Source: Malania oleifera
Lineage: Eukaryota > Streptophyta > Magnoliopsida > Santalales > Ximeniaceae
NCBI RefSeq assembly: GCF_029873635.1
Contig: NC_080423.1
Location: 92,239,191 to 92,303,190 of the forward strand
DNA length: 64,000 bases
Reading direction: 5' to 3'
Position numbers and translations under genes: made by a program
Notes under the pieces: generated by a model
What the model was told of the DNA's origin: nothing
The model's input: only the letters and a program-made list of their open reading frames with translations
Databases searched by the model: none
Part shown: piece after piece, positions 23,808-35,119 of the stretch
Layout: each line of letters begins with the position of its first letter
How positions within the stretch are numbered: the first letter of the stretch is position 1

Positions 23808-25827
23808 GTGTTTACTCTGACACCGGGTGAGGCTGAGACGTCAGGTGACGTGGTGACAAGTATGGTCATTATGCTTTCTTTTAAAGTTATTGTAATGTTT
23901 GATTCAGGAGCTACACACTCGTTTGTGTCTTCGTGGTGTGTTAAATTATGTGGGGCTGAAACACGATCATTAGATATTGAATTATTGGTATCTACACTGA
24001 CGGGGTCGGTAGTGAGGTCTAGTAGGGTGCTCCAAGATTGTCCAGTTGATATTCAAGGAAAGACTTTGTCTACCGATTTGATAGTGTTGGACATGTACGA
24101 GTTTGATGTTATATTTTGCATGGATTGGCTAGTAGCTAATTTTGCCAACACAGATTGCCGAGCACGAGAAGTGATATTCAGATCTCCAGGGAAAGCAGAA
24201 TTCAAGTTCGTAGGGTCGCGAGTGCAATCCCCGCCTTAGCTAATTTCAGTTATTCAGGCTAGAAGACTACTGCTAAGTGGATGTCATGGGTTTGTGGCAG
24301 TGGTGAAGGAGATGTCAGAGAATGAGTCGAAACTTGTTAGCACGCCTATAGTAAAGGAGTTTACAGATGTTTTCCCAGATGAATTACCAGGCTTGCCACC
24401 TAACCGTGAGGTAGATTTCTCTATGGATCCACATCCCGGTACAACGCCGATTTCTAAAGTACCTTATCGAATGGCGCCAGTAGAATTGGAAGAATTGAAG
24501 AATCAGTTGCAAGATCTGCTTGATAAGGGTTTCATACAACCCAGTGTATCCCCGTGGGGAGCTCCAGTTTTATTCGTGAAGAAGAAAGACGAGACCATGA
24601 GGATGTGTATAGATTCTAGGGAAATTAATAAAGTGACAATCAAGAACAAGTATCCTCTACCCCGTATTAACGATTTGTTTGACCAGCTCCAGGGTACACA
24701 GGTGTATTCGAAGATTGACCTCAGATCCGGATACCATCAAGTGAAGGTGAAAGCAGAAGACGTCTCGAAGAAGGCCTTCAGGACCAGGTACGGGCATTAC
24801 GAGTTTCTTGTTATGCCGTTTGGTTTGACGAATACTCCTGCGGTATTTATGGACTTGATGAACATAGTCTTTCACCAATACCTAGACCAGTTTGTTGTTA
24901 TGTTTATTGATGATGTACTAGTCTATTCGAGGAGTTATGAGGAGCATGAGGCGCATTTGAGGCAAGTTTTGCAGACACTTTGGGAAAAGAAGTTGTACGC
25001 CAAGTTCAGTAAATGTGAATTTTGACTTGAGAAAGTCGTGTTTTTAGGGCATGTTATATATGGAGATGGTATTTTTGTGGATCCTAACAAGATTCAGGCG
25101 GTAGTGACCGAGGAATGTCCAGGAGATCAGGAGTTTCTTGGGGCTAGCTGGCTATTATTGTCGTTTCGTTGAGGGATTCTCAACTTTCTCAAGACCTTTG
25201 ACACGAATGACGAGGAAGAATGTCAGATTTGAGTGGGATGACAGCTGTGAGCAAAGTTTTCAGGAGCTGAAACAAAGATTAGTCATAGCACCAGTGTTAG
25301 TTATCCCATCTGGAGGTGAGGGCTATACTATCTACAGTGATGCGTCCTTGAAAGGAATTGGCTGTGTATTGATGTAGCATGATAGGGTAGTGGCATATGC
25401 ATCCAGGCAGTTGAAAGAATATGAAAAGAACTACCCTACCTATGATCTTGAGTTGGCTGTAGTAGTACACGTGTTGAAAATTTGGAGGCATTACCTGTAC
25501 AGTGAGCAGTGTGAGATCTTCTCTGACCATAAGAGTTTGAAGTATTTCTTCATGTAGAAGGAACTGAATATGAGGCAGAGAAGGTGGTTGGAGCTGATTA
25601 AGGATTTTGATTATACCATCAGTTATCACCCGGGAAAAGCGAACGTGGTAGCTGATGCTTTGAGCATGAAATCCAGAGAACCAGTGCTAGCAGCTATGGA
25701 AATTCAGCATCCGATCATAATGGATTTGGAGAGACTCGGCATAGAGTTGGTAAAAAGTAATATTCTAGTATGTATTGTCAGCCTAGTAGTACAACCTACT
25801 CTGCAGGAGAGAATTAAAGCTGCCTAG
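23808..25827 (+). pseudogene. Element C protease, RT and RNase H
   Basis: Protease has DSGATHSF at 23901-23924. The RT frame from 24294 is the longest intact stretch (243 codons), with [36 protein letters not shown] and an intact FIDD box at 24903-24914 (residue about 204). TGG-to-TGA at 25023 ends that frame, and a frameshift follows near 25110. RT connection and RNase H continue at 25138-25827 ([22 protein letters not shown]), with TAG at 25375 and 25555 where element A keeps CAG at the second site (FFTQKELN). Upstream, TAG at 24237 also replaces an expected CAG. Confidence 0.9.
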
Positions 25828-27233
25828 AAAGAAGATCCAAAATTGCTAGAGGTGATGGACAGAGTGCAGAGTGGTTAGGAGCAGGAATTCAGTATCATAG
25901 ATGACGGAGCTTTGTGGTTCCGTTCTAGATTATGTGTTCCTGCTGATACTTAAATCAGGAAGACCATTCTAGAGGAGGCTCACAGATCTTTGTATACGAT
26001 TCATCCCGATAATACGAAGATGTACAGAGATCTACGAGAGTCGTATTGGTGGAGCGGTATAAAGAGAGAGATCGCCGATTATGTAGCCTAGTGTTTGACG
26101 TGCCAGTAGGTAAAGGCTGAGCACCAGAGGTCGGCAGGGCAGTTACAACCATTATTCATCCCAGAGTGGAAATGAGATCATATATATATGGACTTCGTGT
26201 TAGGACTGCCGATGGTGTTACATGGCCAGAATGCCTTCTGGGTGATTGTTGACCGTTTGACGAAGACCGCCCACTTTATTCCTATCAAGATCAGCTACTC
26301 CCTCAGTGTTTTAACAGAGATTTACATTCAGGAGATAGTTCGTTCTCATGGGGTGCCTTTATCGATTGTGTCAGATCGAGATCCGCGATTTACGTCACGA
26401 TTTTGGAGGGGCTTGTAGGAGGCTCTGGGGTCTCAGTTATCGTTTAGCACGTCATTCCATCCTCAGTCAGACGAGCGAACTGAGAGGATGATACAGATAC
26501 TAGAGGATATGCTCTGAGCGTGTGTATTAGACTTTAGGGGTAGTTGGACTCAGTTCATGTCACTGTTAGAGTTTGCATATAATAACAGTTATCAGTCCAG
26601 CATTGGCATGACACCATTTGAAGCTTTGTACTATAGGAGATGTCGATCTCCTTTATTTTGGGATGAAGTGGGTGAGCAGCGAGTAGTAGGGCCTGAGCTT
26701 GTGCAGCAAGCACGTGATAAGGTTCGACTTATCATAGACAGGATTAGTACAGCACAGAGCCAATAGAAAAGTTATGCTGATAATCACCGTAGGAATCTAG
26801 AATTTGATGTGGGTAATCATGTGTTTCTGAAGGTAGCTCCGATGAAAAGGGTTATGCGATTTGGGAAGAAGGGTAAACTTAGTCCTAGGTTTATCGATCA
26901 TTTGAGATTTTAGATAAAGTGGGACCGGTAGCCTATAGGCTAGCTTTACTGCCTGTGTTGTCCAGGATCCACGACGTATTCCATGTTGCTACGTTGAGGA
27001 AGTACGTTCCCGATCCTTCTCATATCATTAGTTATGATGAGTTGGAACTTGGTGATTCACTGGTGTATGAGGAGGTACCAGTACAGATTCTGGATAGGAA
27101 AGTACAAGAGCTACGTAACAAGAAGATTCCTCAGGTAAAGGTTTTGTGGAGGAACCATGCAGTAGAAGAGGCTTCTTGGGAATCCGAGGAGCAGATGAGA
27201 CAGAAATATCCGCATCTATTCCCAGAAGATTGA
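25828..27233 (+). pseudogene. Element C integrase and chromodomain-like C-terminus
   Basis: The integrase zinc-binding region (TIHPDNTKMYRDLRE, CLTCQ) is followed by the core ([52 protein letters not shown]). Stops at 25825, 25876, 26089, 26107, 26416 and 26764 are TAG at expected CAG. TGA at 26173 replaces TGG and TGA at 26516 replaces CGA. A one-base loss near 26900 shifts the frame. The last open stretch (26919-27233) contains VKVLWRNHAVEEASWE and KYPHLFPED, the chromodomain-type ending believed to guide integration into heterochromatin. Confidence 0.9.
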
Positions 27234-27476
27234 TTCATAAAATGTAAGTAGTTAAGTTATATTTCCTATTGCAGGTACATGTAATCGTTTAATTAGTGTA
27301 GCATTTTAGTGTTGCGAGAATTTTTCTTGTGTATATGTAATCTCCCAAGACTCGGAATGTAACCACAGTATTCCTCCGCCATAAGTGAGGGTAGGTAATA
27401 AAATGAGTAGACCATTTTCCCTTATTAAGGGATGACGAGTTATGTGAATGGCAAATTTCGAGGATAAAATTTTTAT

Positions 27477-27489
27477 AAGGAGAGGAGGA
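27477..27489 (+). other. Polypurine tract of element C
   Basis: AAGGAGAGGAGGA directly before TG at 27490, preceded by the conserved TTTCGAGGATAAAATTTTTA stretch. Confidence 0.8.
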
Positions 27490-27863
27490 TGTAACAACTC
27501 AAATTTAGAATGGTATTTAAATAATAAAGAGAGGGAAATGGAAACCGGAAATAGAAGGAGGCCGTCGACTTCGTCGACGACATTGAACTTTAGGAGGAGA
27601 AACGGAAAAAGGAGATCAGCAGGACTTCATCGACGAACATAGGGTTTCGTCGATGAAGGCTTAAGAGAATTCGTTGAACAACACAGAGGGCTCGTTGACG
27701 AGAAAATACCGAGAGGGGTCTTTGAGCCGACCAAATTTCATCGACGAGGAGTGGATTTCGTCGATGAAATTTGTGAAGGACTCGTTAACAAAGGACGGGC
27801 TCGTCGACAAAATTCCCTGTTCTATATATATAAAAATCCGATTTTTAACTTATTAAAGAAGCT

Positions 27864-27868
27864 TTCTC

Positions 27869-27918
<50 letters not shown>
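27864..27918. repeat. (CT)n microsatellite in 3' LTR of C
   Basis: About 25 CT units; the matching place in the 5' LTR (18634-18660) has far fewer. Confidence 0.9.
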
Positions 27919-27919
<1 letters not shown>

Positions 27920-28548
27920 CCCCCTTCGGTCCTCTCCCTTTCTTTTGTCGATTTCGGGCCAGATTTTCGCCGGGTCGACAATCCGAAGCTACCACGACGC
28001 TCCTAGGGAAGTTCTCTGCAAATCTGTTGGAGCGGATCGTTGGTGAAAGTAAGTTGGAAACCATCCCAAATCCAGGGTATGACTTTTTACTCATTATTTG
28101 GACTTTTAAGAGTTGAGAAAAGTGTTATACACATAGAAATATCAAAGTTTAATATTGGGAATTTTCATTTCCAGGGGTGTTGAATTGGAAACGTAGGAAA
28201 TCATCCCTAAGTTGAGGTAAGGCTTTTAAGCCGAATTTGACTTAGTGGTAGTTATAGAAAATGTTGTACGTACGAAAATACTGAATTTTAATACTGAAAG
28301 TTTTCATTTTCAGGGTGTTAAGTCAAGAACCCTACGGGTGCGGGGCAGTTTTATTAGGAGCTTTCCAGGAATCAGGTAAGAGGATAAACTAAGCTAATTT
28401 GTTTTGAGAAAATGTATGTATATATATTTAGCATCTGATTTGCGAAAAATGTATGATTGAATATGTGAAAATCCGCTTGTGTGGCATGAGTATAAAATGT
28501 TGTGAAATACTGCTTTCTGGGAATGTGAATGATATGGATTTTTATGAT

Positions 28549-28822
28549 GGGAAAACCAGCGTACGGGCCGAGATTTTTATGATATTGTTTGCCGGCGTAC
28601 GGGCTGAGCTATATATGTGATTGCCAGTGTATGGGCTGTGCTATGGTTTGCCGGCGTATGGGCCGAGCTATGTGTGTGATTTCCAGTGTACGGGCTGTGC
28701 TATGGTTTGTCGGAGTACGGGCTGAGCTATGTGTGTGATTTGCCAGCATACGGGCTGTGTTATGATTTGCCGGCATACAGGCCGAGCTATGATAAAATGT
28801 GTAATACCGGCGTACGGGCCGA
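28549..28822 (+). repeat. GCCGGCGTACGGGC tandem repeats in LTR C
   Basis: About nine units of roughly 27-33 bp built around GCCGGCGTACGGGC plus GAGCTATG, with alternating variants (CCGGCG and CCAGTG forms). The 5' LTR has about six (19345-19490). They lie inside the candidate LTR intron. Confidence 0.8.
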
Positions 28823-29846
28823 TGATTTTCATGATATATGTACATGTGCAAATGATATGATTAATGTGAAAATTAATGATATGAGATATCCATGTATCAC
28901 GATTTTAGTATATGTATATGATATCAGAACCTGGTTGGCTTGGTTTAGGCTAGCACTTGCACGGTACCGTTGCTATGTGTCCATGGTCTCCGTGATCATG
29001 ATATCTGTGTTAACACCACTGTACGGAGTGGTGTGATTGGATGATCGATGTGGGTATTTTCAAGAAGTGTGTTGTTATCGCCCCTGGTGTACGGACCAGG
29101 TCTGGAAGACCCATCAGACTTAGAGACTAGACTATTGACTTGGCAGTGGACGGCCAACCATTGTCAGGTCCCGCCTTCGGGCCACACAACCCAGTCATGT
29201 GGGGGTAATACATGACAACAGCTAGCGAACCTACTAGGATTGTTTTTATAATATTATTATTATGATATGAGATGAGAAATGGTTATGAAAATGCAGTATG
29301 TTCTGCCATGTTTTGATATACATATGTTTTCCCAGATTTGATAAACTGTATTGAATATGTTATATATGATATATGTAGAACACAAAATACTCATGTTGCC
29401 GCACACTGGTATTAGTTTATTTCCCTTACCGAGAGGTGTCTCACCCCTAAATCTTATAAACTTTTCAAGAGCCCTAGATAGGAGAGTGGGAAAAGCTCCG
29501 CTGATATAGTGTTGCTTATCTGCCCTTTTTTATGGGTAAGTTTTGTAGGGACAGTTAGATTTTGTGGGAAATGTTCCTAGTTATGATTTTTGGGATGTAT
29601 ATACTGAGATATAGTGATTATAGTAACTCTGGTGTTGTAATGCATGGTATGATAAGATATATAAGATTGTATGCTTTCTGCTGCGTAGGCTTCTACTATA
29701 TATATATATACTCTGATATATCCCTGGTACCCACGGGTCCAGGTGGATTGTGACCTGCTGAGCTGGAATGTGTGATGTGTGGTATTGATTGATGTTGATA
29801 TTATATTAAAAAAAAATGTGAAAAATGAGCAGGTCGTGATAATGAG

Positions 29847-30725
29847 AATGCACGGAGTCCCGGTGTCCATTATATCAGATTGAGACCCGAGGTTTACTTC
29901 TCGATTCTGGAAGAGTTTGCAGGAAGCATTGGAGACGAAACTTACTTTCAATACAGCGTTCCACCCATGGACTAATGGACAGTCGGAGAGGATGATATAG
30001 ATCTTGGAAGATATGTTGCGGGCTTGTGTGTTAGATTTTGGTGGTAGCTGGATACAGTTTATGCCACTAGTAGAGTTCGCTTATAACAACAGCTTCCAGG
30101 CTAGTATCGAGATGGCACTGTTCGAGGTTCTGTATGGTTGAAAGTGTCGATATCCTTTATATTGGAGTGAGGTAGGTGAACGTCAAGTGTTAGGACCTGA
30201 ACTTGTGCAGCAGGCGTCTAAGAAGATGGGTTTGATCCAAGAAAGGATTAAATCAGCTCAGAGTCGATAGAAGAGCTACGCAGACGTTCGCCGCCATGAG
30301 TTAGAGTTCAAGGTGGGGGGTAAGGCATTTCTGAGGATTGCTTCGATGAAAGGGGTGATGAGATTTAGGAAGAAGGGCAAGCTGAGCTCGAGGTATATCG
30401 GACCATTCAAGGTTCTTGAGCGAGTAGGTCTGGTAGTCTACAGGATTGCACTACCCCTAACACTCTCAAGGATCCACAATGTATTTCACGTATCTAAGTT
30501 GAGGAGGTATGTGTTAGATCCTTCACATGTTATTAGTTATGAGGACTTGAAAATTAGGGATACTTTAGCGTATGAGGAGGTACCTGTTCAGATTCTGGAT
30601 CATAAAGTTTAGAAGTTATGTACTAAGGACATACCTTGGTGAAGGTACTGTAGTGGAATCACGAGGTTGAAGAAGCTTCTTGGGAACTGGAAGCGGAAAT
30701 ACACCGGAAGTATCCACAGTTGTTC
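29847..30725 (+). pseudogene. Element A integrase C-terminal part and chromodomain
   Basis: Resumes with RMHGVPVSI after element C. Integrase motifs follow: [37 protein letters not shown], and [12 protein letters not shown]. The frame 30313-30612 holds the SH3-like and C-terminal region (MRFRKKGKLSSRYIGPF, VFHVSKLRRYVLDPSHVISY, EEVPVQILD). Stops at 29880, 29998, 30139, 30268 and 30610, plus a frameshift near 30640, inactivate it. The chromodomain-type tail is recognisable only in a shifted frame (ITRLKKLLGTGSG corresponds to NHEVEEASWE). Confidence 0.85.
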
Positions 30726-32031
30726 TAAGTATGTGTACAGTACCCTACTTTGTATTGGAATAAGTGGTTAGTCTTAAGGAGTGTGTGTATTGTGAACTCT
30801 TGAGACGGTTTATGTAGGTAACCACGGTATTCCAACGCCATAAGTGAGGGTATGTATATGATGATGGGGCTGCGTTGTAGTAGTCGCCAGTTTCTTTCTG
30901 AAGTTGCTTGTATGTATGAGTTTATGAATGAGAGATTGTAAATTTCGGGGACGAAATTCTTGTAAAGAGGGGAGCTTGTAAGAACCTGAACCGTGATATA
31001 TGAATTTAAATAATTAAGAAAGGGGTAAATTGGTAATTAAGTAGGCTTCGTCGACGAAGCCAGAGTTCGTTGACGAAATCCATTTGCTGCTCGTCGACGA
31101 AATTCAGAGGCTCGTTGATGAGGAGATGCTGGAGGGTTTCGAAAAACCGATAATATCAAGTTCGTCGATGAAGCCATTATCTCGTCGATGAGCTGTTTAT
31201 GTGGCCTCGTTGACGAGGACACCATTTGTCGACAAGGAGTGGCCGAGTCAAAGGGCTATAAATAGATAGTTAAATTACTTCTCGGCTAAGAAACTCAAAT
31301 TCTCTCTCTATCTCTATAGAAAATCAACCGACTTTCTCTATCTCTCTAGATTTCTTTGTCGTATGTTGCTGGAATCAACGATCCGACGTTACCACGAGGA
31401 TCAAAGTAGGATTCTCTTCAAGTTTTGTGGATCGGATCTTTGTTCCAAGCACTTTCGGTTGTTGACGTAAAATCGAGGCAAGAATCGGTTTTCAGTTTTG
31501 ATACAGTAGTTGTGTAGAGAATAGAGTTGTGAGCATATTTTGTATTGTGGTGTGTAGGTTTTGGAACTTGGTTCGCTATTTAGGGGTCTTTGAGTTCGGG
31601 ATTTGTCATTTGGGAAAAGGTAAGGAGATTCAGTTTATGTCGGTTATTTTTGAAATTGGTTTAGGTAGAACTATGGTTCACGGTCCTGTGTGCGTTTTAA
31701 TTACTCATTTGAGGGGATATGACAGGTTGAATTGTGGGCTTTTCATGTTACAATTTTGGGAAAAAGGGGGTATTGGGTTGCATCCCTAGTTTTGTTGGAA
31801 AATCGTATGTATATGGTGATCTATACCGTGTGAAATCACTGGCTGTGTTTGGCAAGAGTGTCTGGCTCTATATCCGAGGGCATGAGCCTTACCATCTGAT
31901 CACCGAAGGGTGTGGATCCACCAGTTAGTACCGGTATGATACCATGGGAGCCTGGGGTTCGCCATGTGCCGGGGACGCCGTGTAATGCGAGCTGGCTACG
32001 GGCCGAAGCGTGTAACGACACCGGGTTGATT

Positions 32032-32056
32032 ATGTGTGTGTGTGTGTGTGTGTGTG
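32032..32056. repeat. (TG)n microsatellite in 3' LTR of A
   Basis: About 12 TG units; the 5' LTR (6268-6292) has the unexpanded TGTGTGCGTGTGTGCATGTG form. Confidence 0.9.
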
Positions 32057-33393
32057 CACATGTATGCTGTAACACCCCGACCCCGAGGGGCCTGGGATAT
32101 TAACTTTTTACTACTGATTTACAGCGGAAGCAAATAAACTCAAATTTTATTCAAACCAGAGCGCTAATTATTCATGTTACAATCACTTATTTCAAAAGAA
32201 GAAAATTACACAAACGTAAATATCTGAAATCATACTATATTTCCAATTAATCTTTATTTTTCTAATCCCCACCCGCATGCTTGCTAAGCCTGATTTTCGA
32301 CATGTCCTTCAAAGTTATCTGAAATAAAATATGATTGGGGTGAGACGACGCTCAGTAAGTAAATAAGATTATTATTAGTGTGTGGCTAAAATGAGCTTTT
32401 AAAGAATTTCGTAAAACAATATTTAATAATATAACTTCAAGACTGCTTTTAGAATAAATATAAATTTAAAAATTTCTGCATAAAACTTTTGTCATCAATT
32501 TCAACAGTAAATTTTTTATAATCATATATTATAACTACTAAATTAAACTTTTAACTTTAAAACTGTAAAAACATTTAATGATAAACATACATATACTTTT
32601 CCTTATACGTTTTCCTTAGATCGTCATTTAAGCACCAGAATGATCCTTTTCACGTAAACTTATACTTTTCCTTCAAATCATCAGTAACTTGTATACGTAA
32701 TTAAATATGTATAAACATATATTATAAAAACCACCCTTAGGCCTTTTTGCCATAAGTCATGTTTACCCCCATGACTGGGTTGTGCGGTCCGAAGACTGGA
32801 CTTAGCTGGCTGGCCGACCAAACTAAATCAACGTACGTAAACTTTAAATGAGATTTTCCTTATTAAGTCCTGGACTTAAACCAGGTGTGCACTCAGGAGA
32901 AATCCACTAACATAAATAACCACTCTGTAAACAGTGTGGGTGCACTCTGATCCGTATAAACTTTAAGCTGCGGTACCGAGCATCTGTAACTTTGAACTTT
33001 CGTTGCCATAAGGGGTTTGAAAATCATCTTATTATCATTTATGCAATTTAAAATAATATCGTGAAAATCTTATCTTTACTCATATTTACATAAAAAATGT
33101 AACGTAGAAATAAACTCATGCCACACAATTTTTGTGTTAAAAATATATATATATATAATTTTATTTTTGAATAGAAAGAAATGCTGAAAATTTACCCGAG
33201 GGGATTGAAACATTTCTTAACCCAAAAATAGATGCAAGTATATTAAAGATAGAACTGGTATAATTAAATATGCGTGAAAATAAACTCATGAAAATTTTGT
33301 GGAACTAATTGACATAATTAAAATTTACGTACAAAATAAGTTCGGGTATGAATTTAAAATAAAAATAAACTAACATAATCAAAATTTACTTAC

Positions 33394-33510
33394 AAATAAA
33401 CTCGGGTATAAATTTTGAATAAAAATACTAACATAATCAAATTTACTTACAAATAAACTCGGGTATAAATTTTGAATAAAAATACTAACATAATCAAATT
33501 TTACTTACCT
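33394..33510. repeat. 57-bp tandem repeat in solo LTR 4
   Basis: Two near-identical 57-bp units (AAATAAACTCGGGTATAAAT onward), preceded by a diverged third from about 33330. Confidence 0.85.
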
Positions 33511-34173
33511 TCTTCTTTTACCGTGTGCTACGAACACAATAATTATCTTTAAGAAATGAGATCGGAAAAAGTGGGTGATTAAGAATTTATTCAAAAATTC
33601 TCTCTCCACCACAAATTCTTTCACTCACTAATCCTTCTCTTCCTTGGAAAATTGTTGTGAAAAATGAAGGTTGAGAGCTCCCTATTTATAGGAAAATTTT
33701 GGGGAAGAAATAGAATTTATAAAAGTGTGGGGAGATAGGTGAAATTAAAATTTTAAAAATTAAAAAATGGGCAAGGGATGGGCAAGGTATGGGTTGAGTG
33801 GAGGCTATTTGGGAGTGCTTGCCACCATTCCCACTAAATAAATTTTTAATTAATTACTTACCTAATTAATTAATCCATTACCTAACTAATTATTTTATTA
33901 TTTTATTATTTTTCTTAATCATTATTATTATCATTGTTATTAATTTTAAACTATATTTAGTATTTATTTTATTTTATTTTATTTTTGAACAAGAATTAAA
34001 TTTAAATTTTAAAAACTCATGTGGGCCCCACATGGTCTTGTGGGCCCCATGTAGTCTTGTGGGCCCCACACAATTTCGAGACCCAAATGGATCGTACGTA
34101 ATTCTAATAACTCTTATACGATTTTATGCATCCTGCATAGTTTTGAGACTTGTGAAAACCTTCATACGGTTTC

Positions 34174-34465
34174 GGGACTCATGTGGGCCCCACACAGTCT
34201 TGTGGGCCCCGCATAGGATACCTATATTATTATTATTTTATCATATATTTCTTCAAATTATATCAGTTAAAATATTGTTTTATGTACTCATTTACGTATA
34301 TAAACAGTGTCTTGTGGCTCCGGGACTCATGTGGACCCCACATAGTCTTGTGGGCCCCACATATGATACCTATATTATTATCATCTTATTATGTATTTCT
34401 ACAAATTATGTCTGTCAAAACACTATTTTATGTATATATACTTATTTACGTATACAAACAGTATC
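34174..34465. repeat. 148-bp tandem duplication with GGGCCC palindromes
   Basis: Units 34174-34321 and 34322-34465 both open with GGGACTCATGTGG, contain TGTGGGCCCCACA-type palindromes, and continue through the same AT-rich stretch. A partial extra copy of the palindromic part is at 34012-34085. It lies in the U3 part (minus strand) of solo LTR 4. Confidence 0.85.
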
Positions 34466-34665
34466 TATCCTGTTTATCCTATGAAATTCCATTTTGACCA
34501 GGCCGACCTCCAGGGAGCGACTGAGCCGCAATGGTCTCTGAGCACTCGCTAAGACAAGGTCTTTCTTAGGCATCAAACATGGAATCAAGGATCCTACAGA
34601 AAAACACTTCTATATTGATATTAACTTAATGACTATTTTTATTATTTTATTATTATTGTACTTTA

Positions 34666-34668
<3 letters not shown>

Positions 34669-34704
<36 letters not shown>
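34669..34704. repeat. (AT)n microsatellite
   Basis: About 18 AT units next to the U3 terminus of solo LTR 4. Confidence 0.9.
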
Positions 34705-34707
<3 letters not shown>

Positions 34708-35119
34708 GGTCATCACATATGCACTGTTTTGAAACTAGTACTGGAACTGCATTTAACTGTGTATGTTTTGCTATTATAATAACACTCAAATGCCACACAC
34801 TAATATAACCTGTATTTGCCTTACTAAGAGGTGTCTCACCCCTGCTGTACGTACATATTTTTCAGGTCCTTCGGATAACCGGGGCTAGCTTCCTGGTGTA
34901 GGAGCGTAGTGGTTGGTGTATTGCAGGAAGTACCTAGGTAAGTCCTAAGCTTGTGCCGGGTGGTCTTTTGGGAGTTTTGGTTACCACCTGGGTTTGTGCT
35001 GTATTTTGTGGAGTTGATTCCTTTGTATAGACTCTGGTGTGGTACATAATGTGTATAAAAGATTTGTCTTCCACTGTATATTGATGATATGTATGGATGT
35101 GTTTAGGGTTCTTGGAAAC

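Larger units (their letters stand above)
18283..29841 (+). mobile_element. Gypsy chromovirus element C, both LTRs present
   Basis: Complete insertion: 5' LTR (18283-22395, itself interrupted), primer site, gag-pol (22699-27233), polypurine tract and 3' LTR (27490-29841). Flanks are GTGAG (18278-18282) and ATGAG (29842-29846), a 5-bp target duplication with one mismatch, within element A's integrase. Without solo LTR 3 it is about 9.67 kb, with LTRs of about 2.2 and 2.35 kb and 5.1 kb of internal sequence. The LTRs differ by roughly 8 percent over their first 170 bp by eye. Domain order and the C-terminal WRNHAVEEASWE fit the chromovirus lineage, probably Tekay/Del. Confidence 0.94.
27490..29841 (+). 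repeat. 3' LTR of element C (2352 bp)
   Basis: Starts TGTAACAACTC and ends CAGGTCGTGATA. Same layout as the 5' LTR, but with an expanded CT microsatellite (27864-27918) and more copies of the GCCGGCGTACGGGC repeat. The candidate donor is at 28376 (CAG|GTAAGA). The acceptor reads TTTTCAAG (29464-29469) instead of TTTTCAGG, so the acceptor G is lost in this copy. Confidence 0.92.
32068..34717 (-). mobile_element. Solo LTR 4 (2650 bp, minus orientation)
   Basis: Flanked by a perfect duplication TATGC (32063-32067 and 34718-34722) in element A's 3' LTR. On the minus strand it starts TGTGATGACCCAAA and ends GGTCGGGGTGTTACA. Minus-strand candidate intron: donor AAG|GTAAGT starting at 33508, branch-like CTCAC (A at 32341), and acceptor TTTCAG ending at 32319. 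No coding region and no CGTCGACGA cluster. It holds two tandem repeats and a long AT microsatellite at its 5' end. Confidence 0.94.
5017..35119 (+). mobile_element. Gypsy chromovirus element A (host of several insertions)
   Basis: Plus-strand element reading 5' LTR (5017-6801), degenerate primer site, gag-protease (7130 onward), RT, RNase H, integrase, chromodomain-like C-terminus and 3' LTR (30977-35119). It is split by solo LTR 2 at 8956-16530, element C at 18283-29841, and solo LTR 4 at 32068-34717. The coding register is recovered across each gap: SMRM at 8955 continues as CIDYREINK at 16536, and HEIV at 18279 continues as MHGVPVS at 29848. The C-terminal region and long LTRs point to the Tekay/Del group of chromoviruses; that clade call is inference. 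The left target sequence is TTCAG (5012-5016). The matching right copy is missing because the 3' LTR is cut off at 35119. Confidence 0.9.
30977..35119 (+). repeat. 3' LTR of element A, interrupted and cut short
   Basis: Pieces 30977-32067 and 34718-35119. Starts TGTAAGAACCTG after the purine tract AAAGAGGGGAG. It matches the 5' LTR until GGATGTGTTTAGGG near 35107, then is replaced at 35120 by unrelated sequence; the last 125 bp or so of the LTR (from CCCACGGGGTCGG on) is absent. It contains the CGTCGACGA cluster (31046-31237), TATA at 31257, donor GTAAGG at 31620, conserved block 34821-34840 and acceptor CAG at 34865. Confidence 0.9.
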
